From Pycnopodia helianthoides (taxonomy: Eukaryota; Echinodermata; Asteroidea; Forcipulatida; Asteriidae): 64,000 nucleotides of DNA. Position numbers and translations under genes: made by a program. Positions 30,701-45,700 of the stretch are shown here, piece by piece. Position 1 is the stretch's first letter. Each line of letters opens with the position of its first letter. The stretch is from NCBI GenBank assembly GCA_032158295.1, contig CM063245.1, positions 8,170,700 through 8,234,699 of the forward strand, given 5' to 3'. Below the pieces are notes generated by a model. It saw only the letters and a list, made by a program, of their open reading frames with translations, ran no database searches and was not told the DNA's origin.

Positions 30701-33700
30701 AACATACATAGGCAAAGAATCACTGGTACACATCATGTAGCAATTCTACAGAGAATCAAGCAGATCCACACATGTTTTGGATAATGCCTTAATACTTGCA
30801 GTGTCTTGGGTCGATTGAATTGAATCTATTTTCAGTCTGTGTACAGGCAGGGCTGGTTAAACCAGCCCTATTTACAGCCCAATCTTTTATAATTTGCATT
30901 ATCAGCACACCACATGACACTAAAATGACCTGAAAGTTCAAGTTGTGACCAAAATCAAGTTTGTGAAGTCAGCTTTGAACTTGTGTATACCTTGACTGCA
31001 GTCATTGTTTCTACAATTGTTATTTGCAATAATACAGAGTACTGCTAGGAGTAAAAGAATGGGTTTTACTGAAGTTAGAAAAAGGAAAACTTAGAGAAAG
31101 ATAGAAATTTATCATTCTTTTAACTAAAGAATAAACAAACATGACATACTTTATGTCAGTAACATATTTGAAATAAATGAGTATAATAGCCTATTCATAG
31201 GAGTGAAGGCATTTAGTGATAATTACTAGCAATGACTTGAACAATGACTTACTGGTTTGACAGTTATCTCCTGTGTAGCATGGTTGACATTGACATGTAT
31301 ACTGATCACATGTCCCAACTACTGCATTACAGAATCCGTTATTCTGACATGGATTGGGACTGCACTGATCAACGACTGATAAGAAAGAAAACATACAATA
31401 GAGTGACACTTGTATTCATTGTTGAAAGTATTTAATAATAGCCAAGTGTCAGAAACACTGTGAGTGAACATTATTTGTTATGAAAAGCAGTGTTGGCCTC
31501 ATTTACTTGACAACCCATACTAAAGCTTTAGTTGATATTGTTATTATTATTATTACTGATATTGATATTTGTATTCATATATTTTTCTTGTAAAGTCACC
31601 AAGGGACCTTCAAAAGTTCCTTGCTTTGTGACCCACAGGCCCTTGTGAAGAGGAGATGCTGAAAACAATATAAGTTTTAGATGTGGAGGGAAACCCACAA
31701 CCTGGGAAAAAAAAACCTGCAATCAGGTAGGGACTGAAAACCAAATGAACATGCAAAGCTCCAGGGGTCTATACAGGTGAAAGGCAGGGAAAGAAACCAC
31801 TGAGCCGACATAATCTTCTTTGAGTTTGACTTGACCATAATAATGTAAATTAACAATAACTGAAATTTTATGAGAACAGTAGATCAATAACTTGATGATT
31901 TAGAAGACACCAAGTATTGAGCACAACTATTTGAGGGCATTCTGTCACTACGGTACATTGGAGAAAAATCATCTGTGAAATGTGTGGCTTATTTTGTGAA
32001 AAATAGTGAAATGTTTTCACATCGTGATGCATCTGTTGAACATAAAATTCAGGGGAAGTTTTAGATTAGTGATTTGTAGAGGAGTTAAATTCTTACATGT
32101 TTCACAATTGAGTCCTTGATAGCAGTCTTGACAGGTACATGTATACGCTGTACAGCCATTAGCCACTTGATTACAAGTACCTCCTGAACGGCATGGAAAA
32201 CTCACACATGGATCCAGATCTGCAAAATCACAACATACAATACGTTAAGCACCTATCTCATGAAGAAAGACCTTTACATTTTATTGTAATATTGACTGGT
32301 AACGTATTCTGGATTTCCTACCTTTGATTTAGTCTTCTTTCAAGTGTATTATTATCTATTAAGGTTTGGTGGTAACCTCATGTACATGAACCTCTCTTAG
32401 GAGTTGTGGTGGTTCTGAAAAGAACCGGTGGTTGTAACAACTCAACGTTTCCATCAGTATGCTCTGATTGTGTTCAGGAGAAAGCTGTAGAAAGCTACAA
32501 ACATCACAAACATGTCACAGTGATATCAGTTGATGCATTAATAGTTTCCTACTCACATGTTTCACAGAATTCACCAGCGTAGCACTCAGGGCAGGCACAT
32601 GTGTAAACTCCACATGCATTAGGACTAGGCATGCATGAACCACCATTCTGACATTGATGAGTGTCACAAGCATCTTGATCTAGATACAAAATAAAAATGT
32701 TTACATAATATGTATAATAATAATAATAATAATAATAGCATTTCAGTTTATACACAGCTTAAAATCTATCACAATGTGATGTCCCAGACTAGCTATCTGA
32801 TACAATACAAGGATGTTCTCCCATCTATGGACCATAGTCAACTCAATGCATTCATTCAGCTAATTCACTGAACTATTGAGATCACACAGCCATGTAATCC
32901 ATACTTACATATCTCACAGTTGGTACCTCTGTAGCAAGTAGGGCAGGTGCAGATGTACTGAGTACAGGAATTAGGAGCTTGACCGCACGTTCCAAAATTC
33001 TGACATGGATTACTGATGCATGGATCCACCGCTGAAAAAACAAACAAAAAAGCACATAATATTGAGTTCAACAACTGCTTAATTCTGACCTCAACAACTT
33101 CTGCATTTAGTCAAAAACCAATTTATAGGTTCGTCGGCCAACTTCAGCAACAACTCATTCAATTTACGTTTCTTCCATTGGGCTGTGTATAAATTGTGCC
33201 TGCAGGAAGTCCAGGCTCTTTTGTAAACATGTGATGTCACAGGTTACATGGTCTATGTGTTTGTACCTTGTAAGCTACAAGGTTTCCACTGATCTAAGTT
33301 ATACACATGATTGTTCATTAAAGCATCTTGAGCATTTTTAAGATAGATTTTAGAATTGTATAAATTTTTGGTATAACATTATAAGCTGAGATGACTTACG
33401 TATATCACAGGTTGCTCCTTGGAAACACAGGGCACAGTTACAGGTGTACTCCGTACAGGAACCAGCAACAGACTGACAAAAGCCATTATTACTACATGGA
33501 TTGGGCTCACATTGACTGATGACTGCAATCAAATAATACAAATGAAAAAAAGGCTTAATACAGACTAGCTTAATACAGATGAATTGGCTCAATATACAAT
33601 TTTTCATTCAGCAAGATAATACATCGCTCTATACAGGCATGGTTTTAACACTTGAAAAAAACAATGGGAAAGTTTTATTGAACAAAAATGCTGACCTACA

Positions 33701-36700
33701 TGATCTGATTTCATTCTGAATACAGCTACAGTGTTGAAATTGTTTTGTAGTTTGTTTTGATTGTTAACATTTCAAAAACAGACCTCGATAACATTGTACT
33801 TACAATCATTGCATCTATCGCCCATCCAGCAACCACTACATTGACATTGAAATGTTGTACATGATGTAGCTTGGCACTGACCACCATTCAAACAAGGGTT
33901 ACCTGCACACGGATCCAACACTGTCAGGGATAAAGAAAGTAAAACAAACATGATGCATCTCTAGAATGAATTTAAGGAGAAATCTCTCAACATCGGGGTA
34001 AGCTCTCTTCTTTTTAAAGATAAGTATACTGGGTTCTTTATGTACATTTCACAACATACAAGACCTACAGTTTTACATCCAATTTGAAAGTAATATTGGT
34101 TAAGTGTCTTTGCTTAAGGACACAATCGTCCAGACAGGACTCAAAACCACACTCTGCTGATCAGAAACACCAGAGCATGAGTCTTTGTAGATTTTGAAAA
34201 GACTGCACACTTCAGCATGTAGAAGAACCATTTATACGATCTCTTCTGAACTATAAGGTTCTAAAAAGACAAGGCAGTTTGACTTGATACATCAATGTAC
34301 TATAGGCATACTATAATTCCAGCTTACATGTAGCACATGGTTCTAAAAAGACAAGGCAGTTTGACTTGATACATCAATGTACTATAGGCATACTATAATT
34401 CCAGCTTACATGTAGCACATGGTTCTAAAAAGACAAGGCAGTTTGACTTGATACATCAATGTACTATAGGCATACTATAATTCCAGCTTACATGTAGCAC
34501 ATGGTTCTAAAAAGACAAGGCAGTTTGACTTGATACATCAATGTACTATAGGCATACTATAATTCCAGCTTACATGTAGCACATGGTTCTAAAAAGACAA
34601 GGCAGTTTGACTTGATACATCAATGTACTATAGGCATACTATAATTCCAGCTTACATGTAGCACATGGTTCTAAATAGACAAGGCAGTTTGACTTGATAC
34701 ATCAATGTACTATAGGCATACTAATAATTCCAGCTTACATGTAGCACATGGTTCTAAAAAGACAAGGCAGTTTGACTTGATACATCAATGTACTATAGGC
34801 ATACTATAATTCCAGCTTACATGTAGCACATGGTTCTAAAAAGACAAGGCAGTTTGACTTGATACATCAATGTACTATAGGCATACTATAATTCCAGCTT
34901 ACATGTAGCACATGGTTCTAAAAAGACAAGGCAGTTTGACTTGATACATCAATGTACTATAGGCATACTATAATTCCAGCTTACATGTAGCACATGGTTC
35001 TAAAAAGACAAGGCAGTTTGACTTGATACATCAATGTACTATAGGCATACTATAATTCCAGCTTACATGTAGCACATCTGGATCCGGTGGAGCAACCATC
35101 ACAAGCGCATGTAAATTGAGAGCAGGATCCTGGAACCAGATTACAGGTTCCGTTGTTTACACATGGGTTGCCACTATCAATACAAGCATCAAGAACTGAG
35201 GAAACAATGGAGAAAACTCAATCATTACTAAACATACTCAGATGTTATGCAATTATCATGATGTCATGTTCATTCACAAAATTATTAACTCAATATATTC
35301 CAAGAAAACTTTCAAAGTTAAAGATTAGTATGTATTTCAATTCCATTTCCTCTCCGTTTATATAAAGTAACTATAAATCAAAAACATGAAAAACCAGAGC
35401 CAACTCCAGCTAAGGGCAACAAAAGTACAGAATACACATACATGGAAACAACTTACCTTCTTTTCAACTACAGTATAATTTTGTCAATTTAAGTATATAA
35501 CGTTTTACATTTGTGATGCTCTATGCCAACATCAGGCACTGAAAAACTCAAAACCAAAACTCAAAACCGGTTCATTTGCTCATCAAATATATTAGAATAA
35601 GAGCTTTGAAATGACTCCTAATTAGAGCCTTTTTCTCAACCATATAGAATGTTTAAGAAATCACATCTCATTGATATCAACGCTGATGCTTCTGTTGTCT
35701 TCAATTTCAAAACCATTTCACTTTTCTAAGAACTGCCTGACTTTGACATGGGGCATCATGTTTGATATGATGCTTAAACTTGCAACATTTTCTGTACACT
35801 ATCATTCAATACTGAATCAGCACATTCACTTGACATACCTATTTCACAGTTGTCACCCATAAAGCAAGGTTGACAAATACAGACTGCTTCAGTGCAAGAT
35901 GTGCCGCCAAGTTTAGAACAAACACCGTTGTTCTGACATGGAGTTGGATCACACGGGTCTAACACTGTAAAACAAAGTTTGATTAATTATTATGTCACCA
36001 ATCATTTGTTTAGGATTGTGTATTACAGTTACAACAAGAGAATATCTGAATGTTGCATCATGGAGTTAGAAATATAACGAGACAATTCAAAAGACCACAA
36101 CCCATGAAGCTCATTTGCATTTTTGGATATTGCTGTACAAATCCAATGGAACCATCGGTGATCACTGCCGATTTAAGGACCTTTGATTCTAATGCCAAGA
36201 GATGGCTTTACCAAAATCATTCACTACTGGAGTGAAGTGTGTGCTCACTTGCATGAATCTAGGAAAATGATGTGCAATATTTGGCTGGGCCTTCAGAAAG
36301 CCCCTGACATCTCCTGTGTAATAAACTTCAAGTCAAAATGTAGAAGTGTCATATGCTTTCATAATGTGTGTAATACTGATGTGAACCACTATGGACCAAC
36401 ATGTGTTAAAAATATTGTTTACATCTGAAGTTTTCCAATTTGTCCACAATCATAGTCTGCACAGGTGCAAGCAAAGTATTACAGACTGTAGATCTAGTTT
36501 ATGCAGGTTATTTCTTCCTTGTGATCACTGTTGTATGATCAGCCTCTCATTGGGTCTCCTTCTGATTTGACCTTCATGGTTACATTGAGGTGAGGGGTAC
36601 ACACTTACCGGTCTCACACATGTCTCCACTGAAACAACCTTCACAAGAGCATTGATAGTTCAAACAGTCAGCTGATATTGAGCATACACCTCCGGCCATA

Positions 36701-39700
36701 CACGGTGAACTCTGACATGGATCAACAGCTGTCAATCAAATACATTATGAAAATATGAACATTCATAGCAAACAGCCTTCAGATATTGTGTATATACTCT
36801 TCCCGTCAATCTAAACAAAAGACCACTATCATGCTGCAACCATCTTGGTCATGTTCCTTGTATCCAGTAACAGTAATGAATGCTAATATTTATTGTACAA
36901 AAAGGAACCAGACTATTTCTCCTTGCAGCCTCGGTTAGGTGACATTAATTTGAAGGAGAAAAAATCAAGATGGCCGCACCATGATAAAGGTCAATACTGC
37001 AACGTACAATCATTCAATGCTTCATCTGTATCTGTCTGTACATGACTTACCAGTTTGACAATAGCGTCCAGTATGACATGAATCACACTGGCAGGAGAAA
37101 TCTGCACATGAGTTGACGTCAGCAATACACTGTCCATTGTTGAAGCATGGATTAGGCTCACATTGATCAAGAGCTGCATAGAGAAAAAAAAAAAACACAC
37201 AGCTTTCAATCTATATTCCAGTCATATAACTTAATTGCAGTTAGCTTTACATGTTTACAAATGAACAGTTAACTAGTTAACAATGGAAGAGGTGGATATA
37301 TGCACGTTTTTTAACCAAAAAATGGACGACTGATTAACCTGTTTTTGTGTACACCCAGAACATTTTTGGGGGTATGAGGTGAAAGTCTTTCTATTGTGTA
37401 GTGTGCACAAATGAGTATTCCAAGATTCCAGCATACCACAGTCGATTATTACACATGGCTTTAAGCCAAGGGTGATTCAACCTGAACACATTCCATATTT
37501 TCTCGAACCTGGTGTATTTTATGAGAAAATTTATTGTATTTACTTTGTCTAGTCAGGTTTCATTGTAGCAATGATATTCTCAACAACAAGTTCTTCCACA
37601 AGTTAAAAAATACATAATACCACAAAGAGGCACGGTAAAAGTTTGCAAGTACCTTCGTGAAGTGGTGAAGTACATGAGATGTAGGAACATACAATAGCAA
37701 TCTTCAAAAGCAATTATTGAAGTTCAAACTAGCAAAAGTTTGAGTTGGACTTGAAGTGTAGCGTTGTTTTGTGAATAGAAGAGGGTGGTACTTACGGATT
37801 TGACATCTAAGTCCTGCCCAGCATCCTTGACACTGACAGGTAAATGCTGAACATGAACCTTGTACTTTACTGCACATGCCTTGATTCTCACATGGGTTCG
37901 GCTGACATTGGTCAATCTCTGCACAATACAAATAGCAATGAGAACTCAGATTACTGTCAGTCCAATTACTACTGATTGTACCACTCCATTCTCAAGCTAT
38001 TGACAGCGATTTATTAGTGGTTTCCCATTGACCTTGTTGGTCCTGGACCAGTTTGAATACGTGTATTATGCTATGAAAGCCAATTTATATGAAGGTCAAT
38101 ATGGGTCAAGTGAAATATAAAACCACCAGTGAAATGGATTATTGACTGGTAATCTGGTAAATTGGTTTATTACTGTAAAATAAATAAAATACAGGCTTAA
38201 ATGTATGAATACAATTATTATTGTTATTATTTATTTGACCTCAACAAATACAAGTACATCAAAAAGCACTTTAAAAAGGATAACACAACGAACCAATTAA
38301 AATAATAATGAACACAATAATAATTCAAGCAAAAAGCACACAATATTTATACAAAAACAACTAACAGAACATGATCAGGAGGGCAACTAGATGAGCACAA
38401 AAATGAATGAATAGAAGAGGAGCAAGAGTACCTTTTAGAAACATTGCTGATTTCCATGAATTGTTTCTAATAATGGACATTCCTGCCTCTGCAAATCCTC
38501 TCATGTTAAACATAAATAAAATAAAAAGTGGTGCTTATATAGCGCTTTCCATCGTATCAACAATCTCAAAGCGCTTTACAATATTATTCCCCCGTTCATC
38601 AGGCCATGGGTCCACGCGGCAGCCGATTATCAGCGCTCATCGATCCTCGACCCTCACAGGTACCCATTTATACCCCTGAGTGAAGAGAAGCAATTATAGC
38701 AAAGTGTCTTGCTCAAGGACACAAGCGTCATGACCGGGACTCGAATCCACACCCCGGTGACTAAACCACCAGAACTTGAATCCGATGCTCTTAACCATGA
38801 CATCCCATAACAATAAACGACCAGGTAGACCATAGTGTGTTTGAACACCTAGCATTTAAACTCTGTACAGATGTAAGAAACTGATTTTGTTGAATATTAA
38901 CTTACCATTCTCGCAGTTGGTTCCATTGAAGCAGCCAATACAAGTACATGAATATTCAGTACATGTGACTGGTGAGCAGAAGGCACTATTCTGACATTGA
39001 TTAGGACTGCATGGATCGTTATCTATGTAAAGAGCAAATACACATCAGGATGGTTAATATTCAAAACAACCAGGAAAACAAAAGTCAAAAGTTGTCGTCA
39101 GACTTTAGGAAGTTTACTAAAAGCTTGACAACAATTTGAGTCCTTTAAAAAAGTCCTTATAACGCTAGGAACCTTCTTTGCTCTAACAAAATCCAACACC
39201 ATTCAGTAACTCAACACCCACACTGTTGGACACTGATCATGGTGGTATGCCTGATCCCATATAAAGCACAATCAGTCTATTAGTGCAGTTCTCAGCCCAA
39301 TGGAATCAAACGAAACATGCAGTTGGATTTTGAAGGGTTGGTGTAAAAAAAAGAAAGGAAAGTTTTAAACTTTTAAAAGTATTAAAAGTGTTCCTGACAA
39401 GTCTTTCCACATGATGTACTTACCCATATCACATGTAGGACCAGAGAAGCAACCTTGACATGAGCAAGTAAATGCATTACAATCATTAGGATCTCTGTTA
39501 CATTGACCTCCAAACTGACATGGGAAACTCCTACATGGATCAGTCACTGTAAGAATACAAAAAACAATCATTGCTTATTATTGGCACTGGTTACATTAAG
39601 GTCATACAATTCCTTCCAAACTTAAAACTTGTATTATACCAGCATATGCTTAAACTATACCATTAACAGTGCAGCTACTGAACAACTGGACCAATCGGTT

Positions 39701-42700
39701 GTTCTATAGTCAATTACAAAATCACAGTTTCACCCTGATAATGTGGTGAACGTACCTACACAGCACACAGTCAACCCTCTTACTATCTGACCGTTCAATA
39801 TCACCCACTGTGGTTTGGAACGATAAATAAACCAAGCCAAATAACACAAAGTATTCTTTGTCATTGATTGATGGCAGTACAAATACTTACAAGATTCACA
39901 GAACTGTCCAATGAAGCAGCCATTACAGCCACAGGTATACTCTGAGCATGATGTACCAGATGGTTCACACTGGGCATTGTTCTGACATGCGTGGTTATTA
40001 CAAGGGTTTTGCACTGTAAACAAAAATAACAACATAGAGTATATTACAAACCAAGTCCAGATATATCATTTATCATTCTATTACACATGATGGAGCATGG
40101 ATAGATTACAATAAAACTTTCCAATAACATCAAACATTCGATAACATATATTTAAACATGTAGTGCATTTCCTAATACACACTACAATTAATAAAATTAG
40201 TTACAGGGTGATTTTGTAGATCTATTTGGATTTGCATAAAATAAAGACACAATTGGAAATTGAAATCAACATTGGACAATTTGAAAGACTGATGGTGACT
40301 TACAGATATCACAGGTAGCTCCAGTATAGCAGCCATTGCATTCACATTGGAAGATGGTACAAGAACCTTGTACTGATGTACACACTCCTTGATTCTCACA
40401 TGGGTTGGATGCACATGGGTCAATTCCTAAAAGTCAATAATAACCAGTGTTATATTCATTGTAAAAGCACACGGAAAAACATTAGACAAAGATCAGTATC
40501 CCCACTTTGTGTGACCCAACATATACATGAAATAACAAACCTGTTAAAATTTGAACTCAACCAGTTCTCAGAGCCACAAGAAAATAGTGAAAAACCCCAT
40601 CACACGTTTCCACTGTTTTCAAACATCGGATTTTGGACATGCAAGTACAAAACTAATTGCTTCACTCATTCCGCAAAACCATAGCATTTCAAGCAAAAAC
40701 AATTAAAGGGAAGTTTTCCACTATGACCATCTTTATACCATGTAAGTTAACATACATATTTTTAATCTAGCAATGTTGTGTACACCCTTTAAGGATTATT
40801 CTTGAATGGAAGTAAAGGTTTTATGAAGTCAATTTGACACAGTGTAATAGACTATTCAAATATTGTGCAAATTTGAACATTAAAAGTGTGTAGTTATATT
40901 TCCGTCTCTTGTTAAAGCAATGTACATGGGAGGCCAAAGTTCTTGAATTACTTGGATATGAATGACACTTCCACAGTCTACAGTACTCTGTATCAGTGTA
41001 TGGCCAGTACTTACTGATATCACATGTTGTGCCTACAAAACATGTTGGGCAGCTCAGGAATAGTCACTGCAGGAGTCAGGGCTACAGACACCTCCATTAC
41101 CACATGGACTGCTGGAACAAGGATCCAAAACTACATAGACAAAACACAAATTAGTTATATTACATGATACATAGCTGGAAAAAGGACTTTTACTTAGTGC
41201 CATTCTTTTGAAACATGTTTTGTACTGAATGAAAGTATCATGATCACAGTAAGTACATGTAATGACCCAATTCACTTGACATCATCACCACAATCAATCT
41301 TGCTGCACCATTTTGGGAGTCAGCCTCCTATGTGTTTCTATGTAGTAAACATTTTAAGCAGCACAAGTGCATTTACATGCTCACCATATCTTTACATGCA
41401 ATTCAACTCTCAAAATGGCAGACTTTAGGCAGACAGTAGTCGCATTTAACATCAGTGCAAGGGGTGAATATTAAATCTAGCTACATGCACAATGGTATGG
41501 TAGTTAGACAAATCAAACATACATTTCATAACGGATGGGTCAAATGATTCAGTGTAAAAAAAAGATAATAAAAAAAAAAAAAAAAAAAAAAAAAAATTAA
41601 ATAAAATAAATTTTAGTTTTTGAAAAAAATAATGAGAATATAACAGACTCTTACTGCCCATAGTGGAAAATCTACTTGTTAATCTTTCTTTCCTATTGAA
41701 TCATCAGTCAATTTGGGGATATCAACCAAGCTAAAACTTTCAGGTTATTTCTATTTGTTCTTAACTGAACACATTGTCTTTTGGGCAATTTCCAGAATCA
41801 TTCCAGCGCTCCAAAGAGTCAAACTGAAGAAAACTTGACAGAAGTAACCTACGTCACACAGCTATATCACAACACTGGCACTTCTTAGAAAGCCAACACT
41901 CCTCCCAAAAGAGATTCCTACATGGTTAGATGAGCAAGTTGACTAATACTAGTTACTTCTTATATGACACATACCTGTACCACAGGTAGCACCAGCATTA
42001 CATCCAGTACAAGCACATGTGAATTCATTACAGTTGACTGGATCTCTCGTACACGTTCCTCCAAAACTACATGGGTTGGGACTGCAGGGGTCAATTACTG
42101 GTGGGAAGAACAAAGAACAAGCTCACGGTCACATTCCTTTCCGGTTGTCTGATTCTGTTCTGTAATTCAGCACAACTTTCTCTTGTTTGATTCCTCTGAC
42201 TCAGCTTGGAGATTATTCTACGTAGTCATTATTTTCTTTCTAAATAATTCAGCTCTACAAACCAGAATGTATACATTCTTTCCTGGCAATAACTTTTACT
42301 TGAAGAATCATAAAAGTACTTTATTTTGCTTCTTAATGTCAAATTAAATACATTTTAAAAAGAGGAGCAAAACATAAGTCATAAACGCATGACAAGATCT
42401 CAATATTCGCAAAAGTAAATATCTACTATACTCAGAGTAAAATAAACAAACAACAATCGCCAAAAGAATGATTAAACATGGATTCAGTTATTATCATCTA
42501 CATTGCATTTTTCAGATCAGTATGTCTGTAGATTTTGATACATGTGAATTCAGATATATTGATTCTTGAAAACGTGGCTCTAGGGTCAAACTCAGTTTTG
42601 TAATTCACTCATTTTACAATGGATAGAGTCTTTATGAAAGTGGACATGATATTAAAAGTCTCTTACTTCACATTAAAACAGTAATCACTTTCATAAGGAC

Positions 42701-45700
42701 ACTATCTATTGGAAAATAAGTGCATCACAAAACTGAATAGGTCAAACTGAATGCTTAACCAAGTTAACAGAAGTATTTTTGAAGACTACTCACATGTTTG
42801 ACAGAATTCTCCTTCAAAGCAACCTTGACAGTCACAGGTAGAGAGGTCACAGCTTCCTGCCACTTGTTGACATATACCATTATTTAGACATGGGGTTGGT
42901 ACGCAAGGGTCCATCACTGAGAAGACAAGATATATCAAACAATCAAACGCATACTCAACACATCATCAGCATCTAAAATCAATACTGCAACTCATTTCAG
43001 TTCATCATACTCATAGCAAGAACAATGAACATTTGAACAAAATAGTAACCGCCACCAAAAATATCCTTCAAAATTCAGTTTTGAGTATTGCACATAAAAT
43101 CTCCAACATAGTTAACGAGCATGATATAATCATTTATCCTTCACTTCCAAGCATGTCTTGTGGCTCATACCTTAAGCTAATAGAACATTTGACAGCTAAC
43201 TCAAGTACGACTTAATTCCATTAAGTAACCCTCATACCAAGGCCAAGTTCACTCAAATTGCTCTAGTCAAACTACTCATGGTGTTGTTAGATAGAATGGT
43301 TCCCACTATAGACTCTCGCACATATTCGAATAATACTTACACTGCTGGCAGTTTTGTCCCACATAGCATCCTGAGCATGTACAGCTATAATCAGTACAGG
43401 ATAACCCGGTACAAGTTCCTTCATTCATACAGGGATTATTTTCACACGGATCTTGCACTAAAAGAAAATTGCAACACCATTGATATTAAATGTGTTTTCA
43501 AATGGTACAATCAGTTTACAAAATGTCACTTGTACCCGTCCCTTCTAAACCAACTTGCCCAGGATAAGTTTTATGTCATTTCCATCATTTTCAGAAGATG
43601 ATACAAACTCTAGATTTTGTGGATTTTTTTTTTTCAAAACGTGCATGCTTCTTATAGTGTTATACTTTTATACTATTAAGGACAAGTCCAAGAAAATGTC
43701 CCCTAGTGGTCCCATACGCAACACTTTCTGGTTATGAAATCAAGGGACCCTCAAAAGTGACTAGCACTGTGACCCGTAAGCTTTAAGATACCTGTGTAGA
43801 GAAGATATTGAAGAAATGTCAACTGATGGAGTGAGGAAAATCCTATATAGGGAAAGCCCATGCAATCAGTTAGAGACTGAAAACCCAATCTACATACAAG
43901 GCTCTGGTTCGGGATTCAAACCAAGGTAGAAACAACTGAGCCAACCTAAATGCCCTAAATGAATATCAGATACACAACTGCATGAAACCTTGGACTTGTC
44001 CTTTAGTTGTCTTCAGAAATATTATTTGATCACAAGTTATTTGCGATGATTTAGTAATTGTAATTAAGCCAGCAAAGGCTGCAAAATACACTGTTCAAAA
44101 CAAAACAACTATGAATAATAATGATAGCAATAACTCACTATCTCCATGTAAACATATTAATGTTGACTAGAATGCGAGTACTAATGTTCTACATGAGAGA
44201 CGTGGACCAAATAAGTGATAGTGAGATGGGTTATTTGTACTTACGTATATCACAGGTAGGTCCTGTGTAACAGTTTATACATGTACACTGATAAGCAGTA
44301 CATGATGTATCTACTGGTGAGCAGAAACCATTGTTATTACATGGATTAGGCAAACACTGGTTGACACCTGAAATATAACCACAAAGTAACAAACATATTA
44401 CAATTATAAATACTTTTACACCTTCTACAGATCCTTAATTAGATTAGACACAATTTGTTGAAGTACTATTAACTCCCTAGTGTCTTTGATTAGAAACCCT
44501 CCCATATCCTCCAAAATACCCCACTCTATGGTAAATGCAACACCCAAATGTGGGCTTAGCTAAGATTGTTATGCCTGGTCCAATGATAAGCAATTTTTAT
44601 TCAGACCTGCCATAGACCTGCTGTACCATATCAAACAAAGACAGACAACTTACTGAATGGGATTCTAGAGGATTTTGGACTATTTGGGTTAACAGTTAAG
44701 CTTTTCACAATATAATGCTGGAAATGGGGACTAAATTTATGGATCTAGATAAGAAAAGTTACGCACTTTTAAAATAAATTCAAACATCATTTTGACATCT
44801 TTTGAGGTAAATTAGGTCAATTAAAAAACTAAATGACAAATAACAGCAATTAAGAATGACAATCACATGAATCATGCAGAAAGATAACTGTGCAACCAAC
44901 CGTGCTACTGCATGGTAGCACACATTATTAGGTTGAGTTCATCATGTTGAAGAGTCAATATCGTCTGTAATGATTGGGTACTTACGTGTTTGGCAGTTGT
45001 CTCCAAAGAAACACTCAGGGCAATTACATGTATAATCTGTGCATATATTAGCATCACCAACACAAAGACCACCATTCAGACAGGGACTGGTTCGACACTG
45101 GTCAACTCCTGCACAAATAACAACCAAGGATTAATCAAATTATCCTCCAGAGAGAACAGCTATTTTAAATATTTTAAAGAACAAACTCAAAAGGAACTTC
45201 AAAGCAACATTTACTACATAATTTGAAAATCCACACACCATTTTCAGCCAGCGTTACAATGAGGTTCTTATTACAATTTGTAAAAATTTAAGAAAATTTA
45301 GTTTATTGTTATTAATTTTTCCAAATAATATTTGTGCAGCAAAGATAAACATAAATTTTGTTAGGAAAATAAGTTTCTATCATGTTTGATTATTTATTCT
45401 TTTGATGTATAGCCATTTTAGTTTTAAGGACCTTTTTACTATTACAAATTGCAAACAATGGCCTTATAGCACAGAGCCAACCTAATGTACAGCATGAGCA
45501 ATACTGATCAGAAAAACAGGAGCCAAGAATAAGTTGTGCTTGACCGATTGGCCATGACACACCACAATATAGTTTATTGAATGATTTGTTATAGTCAAAT
45601 AAAGAAGGTTACATTACTTACTGAATTCACAATTGACACCTTGATAGCAGGGGGGACATGTACAGGAGTAAATCAAACAGAAGTTAGGATCCTGAACACA

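Noticed and set aside
30388..30740. Regularly spaced repeat resembling a CRISPR array
   Set aside because: Units are contiguous 44-bp tandem copies without unique spacers, and the genome is clearly eukaryotic.
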